A stretch of DNA of 64,000 nucleotides from NCBI GenBank assembly GCA_963665045.2, contig CAXXJQ010000007.1:56347-120346 (forward strand), given 5' to 3'. The notes beneath the pieces were generated by a model. That model worked only from the letters and a program-made list of their open reading frames with translations, was not told where the DNA came from and did no database searches. Within the stretch, counting starts at the first letter, position 1; each line of letters opens with the position of its first letter. Positions 9,025 to 18,224 of the stretch are shown here, piece after piece. Source of the stretch: JAFGRU01 sp016934985. Its GTDB lineage: Bacteria > Desulfobacterota > Desulfuromonadia > Desulfuromonadales > JAAYDE01. Made by a program: the position numbers and the translations under genes.

Positions 9025-10300
9025 CAAAAGAAAGGGGCCGGTTTCCCGGCCCCAGGTTCGTTTAACAAGTGGATATCAGTTAGCCGGACTCAGCGCCCTT
9101 CTACTTCCGCCGCCATCTGGTGAAGGATCTCCTCTACATTGGTGTAACCGTCACCATCGTCGTCGCCGTTGGGAGTGGACCCGGCAAAGAAGGTGCTCCT
9201 TGTTGAACTGTTGTATGCTGAAGGATAGCCTCCGGCAGCCGACGAGCTGGTCTTGATGGAACCCGTCTCAGTCATAACCTCATATACAATACGCTCCTCG
9301 ACCGAATCCCGGAAGGCCGGACGGGCGCCTGCATGATCCAGCACATAATCCCGCACATCGTCAACAGGACGAGCCACCGTATTGACATCTCGCACCGGAG
9401 GCGTACTGACCAGATGATTCTGAAGAGTACTGTTCATCAGTGAACCGACATTAATTCCCGTAGTCAGACAATTGCTGACGTAATAGTTGCCGGGGAGGAG
9501 CGGAGGAACTCAGACCGATCGCCGAGGAACCGCCGCCATTCGGACCACCGATATAATGGTTGCCGATAAACGTTGCGTTGGTGGGGCCCGCCGAGGCGCC
9601 GATGGCGGTAAATTCATATCGTCCCGTGTTATAGGCAAGATTATTGACCACCAGGGCATTGGTATTATTGGTCAGTCTCGGGTTTCTTTCTGAGTTTATG
9701 AGCAAACAGGTTGTCAATAACACTGATTTTGTTCATGAAATTGGCTTGAGTGCTGCTGCTCCCTATGAGAATTCCAAAACCTCCCTCTGCGATCATGCAG
9801 TTACTGAGGGTGACGTCGTGAACGCCGCTACCGCTGGTCGCACCCCAGATGCTCATGTTCTCGTCGGAAGCCCAGTTGCTCGTCACGTGATCGATCACTA
9901 TGTTGTAGGTGGCGTTCTGGTAGCCGTGGATCCTGAGGCCGTCCCCCTCTCCACTCTCGGCACGGATACGCAGGTGCTGAACCAGAACGTCGTGGGTGTC
10001 GATTTCGATTCCATAATTGCGCAGTTGGATGCCCGGTTCAGGAGCCGTCTGTCCGGCGATGGTAAGATAAGGGTTACGGATCAGAACCACACTGTTAAGG
10101 TTGATGGTCCCGCCGACCTCGAATACCACGATACGCGCACCGCTTGCCGTTGCGGCAGCGCGGAAGGAGCCGGTACCGCTGTCGTTAAGGTTGGTTACCC
10201 GGATGATTTGTCCACCGCGGCCGGCGACGGTTCCCGAACCGAAACCTTCGGCACCGGGGAATACCGCCAACGAGCCATCGCTACGCGGTTCGGAAGTATC
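9025..10300. repeat. 1.27 kb direct repeat, copy B (two extra bases)
   Basis: Copy of 6708-7981. It differs by an extra G in the run at about 9491-9494 (gggg versus ggg) and an extra T at about 9693-9695 (ttt versus tt), which together put the lyase coding region through three frames, and by one visible substitution. Left boundary: C9025 preceded by T instead of C. Right boundary: C10300 followed by AGG instead of TTC. Confidence 0.93.
9030..9053 (-). terminator. Intrinsic terminator of the third lyase gene
   Basis: Same hairpin as in repeat copy A (GGGGCCGG stem, T-rich tail on the minus strand), 36 bases downstream of the stop codon at 9090. Confidence 0.9.
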
Positions 10301-12142
10301 AGGTTCGGACGTCGCAGAATCATCAGAAGAGGTTTCTTCCAGGGTGGCACAGACCTGCTCAGAGCGCGGGAACTGCTTAGGCTCCGCCTGGGTCCAACGC
10401 GCTTCTATCTGGAAGCAGTGAGAACCTGCGGATTGCCCACCGATAATGGCGGTCACCTGGTTTGTTGGATTATCACTGTCCTGTCCATCGATAATGATGT
10501 CGTATCCTCCGGCAGGGATGCCGTAGCTTGTAGAAGGCTGAGACCAGCCAAGGTGGAACTCGCTGCCGACGGCCTCCACGTAGTCAAGAATCGGAGCAGT
10601 GTAAGTGGCTTCTTGAGCGCTTTGGATATTGACCGTCACAGTAACCGGCGAAGACTGGCTGGTATTACCGGCGTCGTCATAGGCAACGGCTGTAATGGAA
10701 TGGGTACCGTTGTGGGCATCCGTAATTGAGATAGAGGTCGAAAAGGTATTGGTAGTATCTGTTCCGATGAGGTTGGCACCATCATAAAATTCGACCTTGC
10801 TCACACCAATGTCGTCACTGGCATTGGCCACGATGGTCAGAGTCTGATCGCTGGTAACCGTAATGCCGCTTGAGGGGCTGGTGACGGTCACCGCTGGTGA
10901 AGTGCTGTCTTTGAAGGCTTCAACGGTCAATGCACTTGAACGCGGATATTGGGAAGGATCGGCCTGGGTCCAGCGGGCCTCGACCATAAAGGTATGATTG
11001 ACCGCTGTGTCCAAACCATTGATCGTCGTGCTGGTTTGGGTAGTCCGCCATTCGCCGGTATCGACGCCGTCAACTACGATATCGTAACCGCCGGCCGGGA
11101 TGCCGGAGGAATTGCTGGGTAAATTCCAGGTTAAAGCATAGCTGCTTCCATTCAACGCAGCGCTATTCAGGACGGGAGCCGGGTAAGCTTCCATTAGATT
11201 GACCACTACATTAACCGGTGTTGAACTGGTGGAATTCCCTGCTGCATCGTAAGCAACGGCTGTAAGATTGTAAATGGTTCCATTATCCGCATCACTGATT
11301 GTCAAGGAGGTTGAAAAAGTATTGCTGGTATCCGTAGCGATCAGGGTACTGCCGTTGTAAAATTCCACTTTGCTTACACCGGTATCATCGCTGGCATTAG
11401 CTACAACGGTTAAAGTCTGCGCACTTGTGATCGTGGTGTCGGAAGAGGGACTGCTGATGATAACTGTCGGAGGAGTTGTGTCCTTGAGGGATTCAACCGT
11501 TATTTCCCCAGAACGCGGATACTGGGAAGGATCGGCCTGGGTCCAGCGGGCCTCAACCATAAAGGTATGAGAAACCCTTGTATCAAGACCACTGATTGTC
11601 GTGCTGGTCTGGGTGGTCCGCCATTCGCCAGTATCGGCGCCGTCGACAACGATGTCGTAACCGCCGGTCGGGTTGCCGGCGGGATTATTCGGCAAACTCC
11701 AATTCAAAACATAGCTGCTCCCACTCATTGCGGCACTGTTTAAAACAGGCGCCGGATAAGATTCTGCCGGCGTGACGGTCAGAACATTGGAACGCGGGAA
11801 CTGGCGAGGAGTTGCCTGGGTCCACCGTGCTTCAATTTGAAAGGTATGATTAGCGGTTGTATCCAGTCCGCTGATGGTAGTGGTGGTATTGGAAGTTTCC
11901 CATTGAGCATTGGTGTCCACACCATCGATAACAATGTCATAGCCGCCGGCCGGTGTTCCGGTGGGATTGCTCGGCAGGCTCCAGTCAAGAACATAGTTGC
12001 CCCCGTTCAGAGTGGCACTGTTCAGGACAGGCGCCGGGTAGGTTTCTGCCGCTACGGCATAAGAACCGCCAGACAAACAAAAAATACCTATAAAGATTAG
12101 TAGGTTAAAGGTTGTTTTTTTAATAAGATGTTTGAAATTCAT
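9090..12142 (-). pseudogene. Secreted multidomain pectate-lyase-like protein, two apparent frameshifts
   Basis: Restored length about 1,017 residues. Start ATG 12142 follows GGGAG with nine bases spacing; the longer frame needs a TTG. Residues 1-32 are a signal peptide (hydrophobic core LLIFIGIFCLSGGSYAVA). Then come fibronectin-III-like modules starting YPAPVLNSA and ending EARWTQ-x-PRS, four in all, interleaved with two Ig-like Big_7-type domains (TPPTVIISSPSS and SPAVTVTSPSS). A Ser/Asp-rich linker leads into the lyase domain, identical in sequence to that of the 636-residue protein. An extra T near 9694 and an extra G near 9492 break the frame twice, so as written the product would end inside the beta-helix. 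Both are homopolymer insertions relative to the intact copy at 6773-7981, so sequencing error is as likely as decay. Expression appears to be riboswitch-controlled (see 12478-12563). Confidence 0.82.
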
Positions 12143-12411
12143 CAATTTTTCTCCCAATTATCGAATTCCCCCAAAGTTTCGGTTTGTTTTTTTTCTAATT
12201 TGCTCTTGCCGGTGACAAACACTAAAAAAAACTGAGTACTGTGGAATAAATTTTTTGCCGGGAAGTGCCTGATCACCAGAGACTGCTTTAGTTTTCCAGC
12301 CGACTATCGACTGCTATATTTTTTTGTTTTTTGCCATTTGAGTTATTTTTGCCACTCCTTTCTGCTGAATGTGCGATTTAACAATCAATTCCCATAACCG
12401 CTAATTTTATT

Positions 12412-12450
12412 TAAAAAAAAGTGCTTATCTCACCACCGAAGATAAGCACT
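12412..12450 (-). terminator. Terminator hairpin of the riboswitch expression platform
   Basis: On the minus strand an 11-bp perfect stem AGTGCTTATCT / AGATAAGCACT with a 9-base loop is followed at once by eight T residues. It lies about 30 bases after the riboswitch aptamer and 270 bases before the lyase start, the position expected for a conditional terminator. Confidence 0.82.
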
Positions 12451-12477
12451 TTCCAAAAAACTGGAATGAGCATCCAC

Positions 12478-12563
12478 TTCCTTCGGCAGCCCAGCCATCC
12501 TCAGTTCGAGGACCTGTGGTTTTGCGTCACCAGATCACTCCGGCTTTGCCATTATCGAAGCCA
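12478..12563 (-). promoter_or_regulatory. GEMM (cyclic-di-GMP-I class) riboswitch aptamer
   Basis: Read on the minus strand from 12560: a P1 side CTTCG-ATAAT-GGCA pairs with TGCC-GAAG at 12481-12488; GGCAAAGCC leads into a short helix CCGGA / TCTGG closed by a GTGA (GNRA) tetraloop; then comes the diagnostic GACGCAAAACC, a second hairpin TCCTC-GAACT-GAGGA, and the conserved end GGATGGCTGGGCTGCCGA. This order matches the GEMM-I consensus (GGCAAACC, GNRA loop, GGACGCAAAGCC, GG-rich 3' end). Members bind c-di-GMP, and some relatives in Geobacter bind cyclic GMP-AMP. The base before GGCAAA, which bears on that choice, reads as U in my alignment, so the ligand is not assigned. It controls the downstream secreted lyase gene. 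Confidence 0.85.
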
Positions 12564-13447
12564 AGACTACTATTTATGGGTCTTTCTTACTTATTCATAT
12601 GACTTTTACATTTCCAGGACCCCTCATTTTTAGAAAAATACTTTGGTTCCTCTGAGTCCCTGTCATTAAACTTAAGTCTCAAATTAAAAAAAGAAGGCAA
12701 AATATTAAAAATAAACCACATAAGGTCGGGACTTTTTCTCCGCTGATTGAAAATTTTTTATAATTATAATTTAATTATACAAAACATTTAAATATAAACT
12801 TATTTTGCTTTATTAACTTAATTGAAATTTTATCTCATTTCAAATTGTCATTAGCCTTTAGCATTTATTGAGCCAACAAAATTTCCAACCCTTTTATTAA
12901 AGGTTTTTTCCGTTTTTGGCACATTCAAACCCCATTTAAAAGGCTTTCCTAGTGTTTTCATAATTTTAATTTTAATTTAAAAACTTTCTAACATTCTAAT
13001 AGTAAAGTTTGCCAGTTTTATTTTCATTTTTTTTTAATTGTAGGTGATATTTAATTCGCTTTTAAACTCATTGAATCAATAAGTACCGCAACTATTTTAT
13101 TTAAAAAGATTTTACCAAGTACAATTCTTCTTTCTTAAAGACATAATTTTATTTTAGAAATAATTAATACCAATTTTTAAAACTATAGTTACTTACATCA
13201 TGTCAACTTTTAACGACACAGAGATTTTTGCATCAAGGTTTGATTAAGCTTAAAACCGTCTCTTTATGCCAGTTTTTTCGCGATTACCTTTAAATACAGC
13301 GTATCTAAAGCGTGGTGGTCAAATAGCAACAAATTGATAAGGCCAGACTGAATTTTGTGTGAAGTGATAAATACATCTTTTGGGCATGTTCTGAACTTTG
13401 GGGAAAAAGGGAAAAGCATCTAATAAAAATCACATCTCAGAAGCCAA
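12564..13447. other. AT-rich intergenic stretch upstream of the riboswitch
   Basis: Nearly 900 bases, very AT-rich with long A and T runs and no reading frame with recognisable content. The promoter for the riboswitch transcript must lie near 12570-12650 on the minus strand, but I cannot pick a convincing -35/-10 pair. Confidence 0.5.
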
Positions 13448-13867
13448 GGCTCGATCTTCCTGACCGTAAGTGGGAGTAAGGATCTTTGAAACAAGGAAAT
13501 TGTTGGTTACGCCATGAACCGGCGAATGACACCTAGCCTGGTTGGCCGTACCTTATTCCAGGGCGTTGAGAAGGGGCACCCCCGCAAGGCTTGATTCACC
13601 ATTCAGATCGTAGCAGCCGTTATCGCTCAGACAGCTGAAAGAAGTTATTGAAGCAGTGCCAGATGCTTCCGTCCATAAGTCGCAAAGGTAATTGTTACAA
13701 TAATGCGCCGATGGCGAGCCTCTTCGGGGCCTCAAGACGGAACTTTTCACTACCGGGAATATCGCACCCGGCGAGAAGCTATAGCTGAACTCAGGGAATA
13801 CATCGAAGTGGACTACAATCAGTTGAGACGGCATGCCAGTCTGGACAATTTATCCCCGGCGACATAA
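13448..13867 (+). mobile_element. Eroded IS3-family transposase (OrfB C-terminal part)
   Basis: Stitching frames gives a continuous match to the integrase core of IS3-family transposases: IVGYAMNRRMTPSLV, then GLIHHSDR (second catalytic Asp), an in-frame TGA, SISRKGNCYNNAPMASLFG (where IS3 enzymes have the catalytic Glu in NAPMES, here Ala), LKTEL, and HYREYRTRREAIAELREYIE leading to LRRHASLDNLSP and a stop at 13867. There are at least three frame breaks, one in-frame stop and a lost catalytic residue, so it is inactive. The 5' half (OrfA and the start of OrfB) is missing. A terminal-repeat-like TGTCCGTGATTTAGGCCCGA occurs about 50 bases downstream, near 13918-13937. Confidence 0.83.
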
Positions 13868-13987
13868 CGGGTAGAAGTCGATCAGTCAGCAAGGGGCTGC
13901 CTGATCAATGTTTTGGTGTCCGTGATTTAGGCCCGACCTCACAAAGAAATTCTGCATCGAATGGAAGAATAGCAGGAGGACGATGAA

Positions 13988-15409
13988 TCAACTCAAGGGC
14001 GGTTCCGTACAGCTCTGACAAAGGTTCAGTTCCACGGGCCGGCTCTCCGGGGGTACCTGCTGGGCTGCATCGCGCAGGGCGGTACGCAACCCTTCCTCAA
14101 CGGTTGGATGATAGAAAGGCATTTGCAGCATTTCAGCTACCGTCATCTCATTCTGCAGAGCCAGAGCGAGAAGATGGGCCAGGTGTTCAGCCTCGGGGAC
14201 GGCCATTTCGGCGCCGAGAAAGCGCATGCTCTGGCGGTCAACATAAACATGAAGAAGGCCGAGATTGCGCCCCTCGACGCGCGCGCGCGATTGTTTGGCA
14301 AAATCGGACCTGCCGACAATGATATCAGCGTCACGGAGCTCCTCGAGAGTCTGGCCGACAAGGGCTACCTGGGGGTCGCTGAATACAATTTTGAGGGGAG
14401 CACGGCGGCAAAAATCGCGTGGTTTTTCCAATCCGCAATTCACACCCGCGATGAACCCCTCGTCCAGGGCCTCATGGAGAATAGGGATGTGACCATTGGC
14501 GTCCCCGGCCATGAAAACCGGCAAGTCAGCAACCTGGAGAGTATTGGCATTGATTGGCGGCAAACCCCGCTCATCCAGTTCAACCCCGAGGTTTTCCAAA
14601 CCCAGTCCTTGAATGTTGGGCACAACCCCGGATGCCGCTACAACCATATCCACGGCCGCGCTTTTGTCACTGCCTTTGACCAGAAGATAACCGTTATTTT
14701 TTTCGACCTCTGCTTCACCTCCGACATAAACCGAAAATTCCCCCTGAATGGCACTCAACATGGCGCTGTTGATTTCCGGATCGGTCAGTCCTCCGAAAAC
14801 CCGGCGCCGGGCAAAACCATGGACCTCAAGCCCCAAACGGCTGAGAGCCTGGCCTATTTCCAGGCCGATGGTGCCAAGGCCGATGATCCCCACTCTTTGA
14901 GGAAAATTCTCCTGTTCAAAAAGGTTGGCGCTGGTCAGGACCCTTTCTCGAAAAGCCTCCCAGGATTTCGGCACGACAGGGCTTGAACCGACAGCAATGA
15001 TGATTTTGCCGGCATTGAAAATCTCGTTGCCTACCTTGACACGATTGGGAGAAAGGATTTCGGCCCTTCCTTCCAAAAGTTTCCCCTCAGCCAGCTCCAG
15101 GGTATCCTCCCGCATACCCCCGGCAAAACCATCCCGCAGTTTACGCACATGCTTCAAAACATTGGGAATATCGATGGAGAGCCCTTCCACCTTCATGAGC
15201 CCCTCATCCATTATCCTGCGACTGCGGTGGCATTGATTGGCCGCATGAATAAGGGCTTTGGACGGCATACACCCGACCCTGGCGCAGGTCGTGCCGAGAG
15301 GACCATGGTTGATGATCATATAGCTGCCGGTCTGTTTTTTTACCTGGCGCAACGCCGACAGGCCGGCACTTCCGGCCCCGATAATGGCAACATCTACCTG
15401 TTTTATCAT
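13988..15409 (-). CDS. FAD-dependent pyridine nucleotide-disulfide oxidoreductase (dihydrolipoamide dehydrogenase-like)
   Basis: 473 residues from ATG 15409, preceded by GGAAAG; the longer frame to 15499 adds 30 residues with no homology before the FAD-binding fold. The N-terminal dinucleotide fold is DVAIIGAGSAGLSA; the redox-active pair sits in TTCARVGCMPSKALIHAA (Cys42 and Cys47); a second NAD(P) fold is VGIIGLGTIGLEIGQAL near 190; the C-terminal FAD segment is VFMAGDANGHIPILHEA; and the dimer-interface base is the His in FYHPTVEEGLRTALR. These are the elements of lipoamide dehydrogenase and mercuric-reductase relatives. No 2-oxoacid dehydrogenase or glycine-cleavage genes are adjacent, so the electron acceptor is open. 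The gene stands alone. Confidence 0.85.
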   Translation of the reverse strand: MIKQVDVAIIGAGSAGLSALRQVKKQTGSYMIINHGPLGTTCARVGCMPSKALIHAANQCHRSRRIMDEGLMKVEGLSIDIPNVLKHVRKLRDGFAGGMREDTLELAEGKLLEGRAEILSPNRVKVGNEIFNAGKIIIAVGSSPVVPKSWEAFRERVLTSANLFEQENFPQRVGIIGLGTIGLEIGQALSRLGLEVHGFARRRVFGGLTDPEINSAMLSAIQGEFSVYVGGEAEVEKNNGYLLVKGSDKSAAVDMVVAASGVVPNIQGLGLENLGVELDERGLPPINANTLQVADLPVFMAGDANGHIPILHEALDEGFIAGVNCGLEKPRDFCRRAPLKIVFSDPQVALVGQTLEELRDADIIVGRSDFAKQSRARVEGRNLGLLHVYVDRQSMRFLGAEMAVPEAEHLAHLLALALQNEMTVAEMLQMPFYHPTVEEGLRTALRDAAQQVPPESRPVELNLCQSCTEPPLS

Positions 15410-15510
15410 GATTAATTTCTTTCCAGGAGCTTTGTTCAGAATGGGGTAAAGTGACAAATTTGTCACTAACTCAACGCAAAAGGGAGCACCTTTCAACAAC
15501 CTGCCTGCTG

Positions 15511-15699
15511 CTATCCCCTTTCAATTTTCTTAACGGCAATCTCTATTTCCTCAAAAAGGGTCCGATCACTGGCACCATTGAGGGTGCTCAAAGAATAGCG
15601 GCAGGGCCATCCTTCAAAAAAAGCACCGGCAGTAACCCCTTCGACTTCGACCTTGAAGTTGAAGGCGCCAATGTGATCATGTGCTCGTCTGCTGGGCAT
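15511..15699 (-). pseudogene. Short fragment resembling a contractile-tail tube protein (gp19-like)
   Basis: A 62-codon frame whose middle reads HIGAFNFKVEVEGVTAGAFF, resembling the N-terminal beta-strand motif of T4 gp19-type tail tube proteins of phages and extracellular injection systems (typically FRVEIDG-x-x-x-AGF-x-EVSG). After that the sequence loses the family pattern and stops after another 35 residues, while intact tube proteins have about 145 residues. No other tail genes are nearby. I read it as a remnant; the assignment rests on one motif and is tentative. Confidence 0.35.
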
Positions 15700-15794
15700 G
15701 AGAACCACCATTTTCTTAAATTACTTTCACATGTCAAGGGTACTACTTCACCCCCGACTGGGAAAGAAAAAAACTCCGCTTCAATTTTCCCAAT

Positions 15795-15830
15795 AAAAAA
15801 GGGAAAGAACGTTGACGTTCTTTCCCTTTC
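15795..15830. terminator. Bidirectional-looking terminator hairpin
   Basis: An 11-bp perfect stem GGGAAAGAACG / CGTTCTTTCCC with loop TTGA, preceded by AAAAAA (a U-run on the minus strand). It lies 107 bases after the stop of the minus-strand Cache protein gene and probably terminates that transcript. Confidence 0.8.
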
Positions 15831-15932
15831 AAAAATAAGTGTTTTCTAAAATCTTTTAAAAATTTATTTTGGCCGGTAGAGAAAACCCCTTTTTTGTGAG
15901 TTTTGCTCCAAGTTCAGATTTTTCAAAAGAAG

Positions 15933-16502
15933 CTAAATTCTATCGGAATCAATCCCGAAAGTAATGGCCCCGATAGCTTTATTCCCATCCATGACCGGAA
16001 CCGAAACCTGAATCAAAAAAGCCATACAGCTCAAATCAAATTCGACTTCGTCAATAAAAATGCCTCCTTTGCCGCCATTATAGGCTTTTTTGAACTTGGA
16101 TTCGTCTCCCTGCCAATAGTCTGAGGTCCGGCTGGTCATGGCGACGTTGGCACCCTGATTATCCATGACAAAGATTTCCATAAAATACTGCGTACTATAA
16201 AAAATATTGGAAAGATGTTTTCCAGTGGGAGAATTGATCATTTCCCGCATATACGGCTGAAGTGTCTGAGAAGCAATCCATTCCTTGTCCCTGGCCTTGA
16301 TTTGATCAAGGGTTTGTCCTTTGGCATTTTGAGCTTTAACAGCGGCGACAATTAAAGGGTCCCTACCTATTTCGGCAAGTTTGCTGTTTGCAAGTTCAAC
16401 AACTGCCGGTGGAGGACCTTCAGCAAACGAAAAATTGATGCTGACAACCAGAACAAAAAAGAGGACAGCGAGTACAGGCATAAAGTGATTTTTGCCAAAC
16501 AT
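15933..16502 (-). CDS. Secreted single Cache-type sensor domain protein
   Basis: 189 residues from ATG 16502 (AAGGAG eight bases upstream; the ATG at 16508 is too close to that site). A signal peptide with core VLAVLFFVLVVSINFSFA is followed directly by one extracytoplasmic sensor domain and nothing else: no second membrane segment, HAMP or output domain. The characteristic stretch is MREMINSPTGKHLSNIFYST, then FVMDNQGANVAMTSRTSDYW and QGDESKFKKAY, ending VSVPVMDGNKAIGAITFGID. It is a close paralogue of the gene at 22176. Divergent from the histidine-kinase operon across a 576-base gap. A periplasmic ligand binder or partner of a receptor is the likely role, by inference only. Confidence 0.8.
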   Translation of the reverse strand: MFGKNHFMPVLAVLFFVLVVSINFSFAEGPPPAVVELANSKLAEIGRDPLIVAAVKAQNAKGQTLDQIKARDKEWIASQTLQPYMREMINSPTGKHLSNIFYSTQYFMEIFVMDNQGANVAMTSRTSDYWQGDESKFKKAYNGGKGGIFIDEVEFDLSCMAFLIQVSVPVMDGNKAIGAITFGIDSDRI

Positions 16503-16508
16503 GAACAT

Positions 16509-17078
16509 TTCTCCTTGTCACCATTTATTTTTGGATAAAACCTGGGCGCCCTTTAAATGGACTGAGGATTGACCCTGGAAGGTTGTCAAGAGTCGTGACA
16601 CATTTTCAGGGTGAACGACATGCAGGTGTCGAGCCATTTTTTTTAATTTTTGTAATTTAATCAATTATCACCCGAATTTTATGTCAAATTTTTAACAACT
16701 CAATGGGAACACATTACATTTTTGACAAAAAAATTCACAATTTCGACCAGAATATGCAGAAAATTGTCATTTTTCTACCGTGAAAAATTCTATCAAATCT
16801 AAAGGTTTTATCAATATCAAGGAAAGGCAAATGTATTAAAATATTAGAACCTCCCTATAATAATTAATTATTTTTTCTTAAATTCATTTTTGTCGTAACA
16901 CTGCAAACGGAAATGACAAATTTTCTCAGCCAGGGCCCCGCAAAAAAGCAACTATAAAGCGGCATCTAATTTGCAGAAAGGAGGAGCTAATTTAATAATA
17001 TGTGACACCTTTAGGTAAATTTTCCCCTTTTTAAACCGGTTCTTTATTAAGAGCTGCTTTAATGAGAACTCAAAATTC
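16509..17078. promoter_or_regulatory. AT-rich divergent promoter region with a sigma-54-like site
   Basis: 570 bases between the Cache gene and the kinase operon, strongly AT-rich at 16620-16910. At 16961-16974 GGCATCTAATTTGC has GG and GC separated by exactly ten bases (C-GGCAT-N5-TTGCA), matching the -24/-12 layout of sigma-54 promoters apart from the base before GG. A strong ribosome site AAAGGAGGAGC at 16978-16988 precedes an ATG that meets a TGA immediately, so it does not mark a gene. The promoter call is tentative. Confidence 0.4.
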
Positions 17079-18224
17079 ATGAAAACTTCCGAACCCATAC
17101 GCCACTCGGCCTTCCCGGGTGATAATCAACCTTACGGTAGTTCTGAGCCGGAAAGGGAATGGTTTTTCGAGGAGATATTGAATGGTATTGATATCGGCAT
17201 CATTATTGTCAATTCCAGGGAAAAAACCCTAGAGTTCTGCAACGCAACTTCTCTGAATATTCTTCAACTATCGGCCAATCAATTGTCCTACAAAACGTTG
17301 GAGAATTACCTGTTCGCAGAAAACACTGTCCGACCCAAGCCAGTTATGCCCGCATACTCCGAGTCCTCCCAGGTCGTTCAGCATGGTCAGAGAATGCTCG
17401 GATTTTCAACCTATCCGGTTTCTGATTGCCATCTCTGTATTTTCATCCGGGACATCACCGAAAAAATTCGCCTGGAGTCCATCGCCCAAGCGGTCAACAC
17501 CATGGACAATATAGGGCTGGTTTTTTCCGGAATTCGGCACGAAATGGGCAATCCTCTCAACTCCATCAAAATGACCATCAGTGTCCTGAAAAAAAATTTC
17601 GACTCTTTTTCGAGAGAAACGGTCTTTAATTACATTGACCGTATCGTCGCCGAAGTAAAAAGAATGGAATTCATGTTGAAATCCCTGAAAAATTTCAGCA
17701 TGTACGAAAAATTCGATATCAAGCCGGTAAATTTCGGGGCTTACCTGAACAGCTTTTTGGACCTGGTGTCGAGGGATTTCAAAGAAAAAAAAATCACCTT
17801 GAGCATCGCCTCCGTTCCCAATCGGACCTCGGTTTTTATCGATTCACGTGCCATGAACCAGGCCCTGTTGAATATTCTCGCCAATGCGGCCGACGCTTTG
17901 AATGGACGCCCCTCCCCCCAGATCCGAATCTTACCAAAATTGGGAGACGATTATATCGGCCTGGAGATTGCGGACAACGGCTGCGGCATGTCACCGGAGC
18001 AACAGAAAAACCTGTTTCAGCCCTTTTACACTAACAAAGCCCACGGCAATGGTCTGGGCTTGGTTATCACCCAGAAACTGCTGGCAAGAATGAATGTCAG
18101 CATCGCTGTTCAAAGCAGTGAGGATGTTGGAACCACGGTCAGGCTTCTTATTCCGCTGGTTAAAACAACTGCGGGAGAAAAAATTGAAAACCAGCCCCAA
18201 ACTCAGGATGGACGTGAAGCATGA
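17079..18224 (+). CDS. Soluble PAS-type sensor histidine kinase
   Basis: 381 residues, no membrane segment, so cytoplasmic. Residues about 28-130 form a PAS-like sensor ending in CIFIRDITEKIRLES. The dimerisation and phosphoacceptor helix is GIRHEMGNPLNSIKMTISVL with His154. The ATPase domain has the N box NILANAADALNG, G1 DNGCGMSPEQ, F box FQPFYTNK and G2 GNGLGLVITQKLL, all intact. Its last codon overlaps the ATG of the response regulator (ATGA), so the two form a coupled pair. No ribosome site is obvious in front of ATG 17079, and a nearby ATG at 17061 is closed after six codons. Because the kinase lacks a periplasmic domain, the Cache proteins in this cluster are candidate partners only by proximity. 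Confidence 0.88.
   Translation: MKTSEPIRHSAFPGDNQPYGSSEPEREWFFEEILNGIDIGIIIVNSREKTLEFCNATSLNILQLSANQLSYKTLENYLFAENTVRPKPVMPAYSESSQVVQHGQRMLGFSTYPVSDCHLCIFIRDITEKIRLESIAQAVNTMDNIGLVFSGIRHEMGNPLNSIKMTISVLKKNFDSFSRETVFNYIDRIVAEVKRMEFMLKSLKNFSMYEKFDIKPVNFGAYLNSFLDLVSRDFKEKKITLSIASVPNRTSVFIDSRAMNQALLNILANAADALNGRPSPQIRILPKLGDDYIGLEIADNGCGMSPEQQKNLFQPFYTNKAHGNGLGLVITQKLLARMNVSIAVQSSEDVGTTVRLLIPLVKTTAGEKIENQPQTQDGREA

Noticed and set aside
9644..10729. 361-codon plus-strand frame across repeat copy B
   Set aside because: Antisense of the lyase and FN3 modules; the same shadow appears opposite repeat copy A.
13553..13834. 93-codon minus-strand frame
   Set aside because: Lies opposite the IS3 transposase remnant, whose plus-strand motifs explain the sequence.
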